From assembly GCA_900104855.1 (NCBI GenBank), contig FNSS01000001.1, positions 5,146,001 through 5,210,000 of the forward strand: 64,000 nucleotides of DNA, read 5' to 3'. This stretch comes from Rhizobiales bacterium GAS188 (lineage in GTDB: Bacteria; Pseudomonadota; Alphaproteobacteria; Rhizobiales; Beijerinckiaceae). The notes under the pieces are model-generated. The model was given only the letters and a program-made list of their open reading frames with translations. It had not been told where the DNA came from and ran no database searches. Within the stretch, counting starts at the first letter, position 1. Each line of letters opens with the position of its first letter. Shown here piece by piece: positions 63,966 to 64,000 of the stretch. The translations under genes were made by a program, and so were the position numbers.

Positions 63966-64000
63966 CGGATGATCTCGCAAAAGCGGCTTCGACCTTTTGC

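Overview
The window is high-GC bacterial DNA with the gene content of an alphaproteobacterium of the order Hyphomicrobiales (Rhizobiales). Pointers are an NDUFA12-type complex I accessory protein beside a DUF2155 protein, an NAD-dependent formate dehydrogenase with a fused GB subunit, a HDYW/CCSG-type small periplasmic protein, and many peptide-type ABC importers and amidohydrolases. Nothing in the sequence fixes the genus. Most long antisense ORFs are by-products of high GC and were left out.

Layout. 1-7 kb: end of an alpha/beta hydrolase, then an exopolysaccharide locus (phosphoglycosyltransferase, GT4 glycosyltransferase, Wza-like export protein, divergent Wzc-like protein with a degenerate kinase domain). 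7-10 kb: glycine-zipper protein, tRNA-Leu(TAA), a split ThDP-dependent decarboxylase and an epoxide hydrolase. 10-24 kb: a catabolic island in two divergent arms. The left arm is an AroM-LuxR fusion regulator, a fused hydantoinase/oxoprolinase and an OPT transporter. The right arm is an RpiR regulator, a D-cysteine desulfhydrase-like enzyme, an ABC importer without its own ATPases, and an amidohydrolase. 24-25.6 kb: an IS110-family element. 25.6-36.4 kb: argG, a SLOG-like membrane protein, ilvA-type threonine ammonia-lyase, guaB, a SWIM protein, MAPEG and an RsmB-type rRNA methyltransferase. 36.4-43 kb: diguanylate cyclase, IS630 element, histidine kinase, GST, GNAT and a pseudo-HtrA. 43-53 kb: moeA and a complete dpp-type importer with an amidohydrolase and an M81 peptidase. 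53-61.5 kb: molybdenum-cofactor and formate dehydrogenase genes (mobB, tusA-like, mobA, fdhD, DUF2478, fdsA, fdsGB) interrupted by a broken brnT/brnA pair. 61.5-64 kb: NDUFA12, cupin, DUF2155 and a small HTH protein.

The most notable system is the IS110 element at 23862-25580. Its left end encodes what looks like a complete bridge RNA: a 5' hairpin plus two stem-internal-loop modules. Candidate target guides match the flanking dispersed repeat and candidate donor guides match the element's own two ends. Joining the ends would also create a promoter with 17-bp spacing. The element sits inside a palindromic intergenic repeat that recurs at 6.9, 15.7 and 56.4 kb, so it appears to be a repeat-targeting element.

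A second pattern is a set of about ten short tandem arrays (unit 15, 18 or 19 bp, all different in sequence). Most lie in the first 30 codons or just upstream of unrelated housekeeping genes (guaB, ilvA, the GT4 gene, dppF, the desulfhydrase gene and others).
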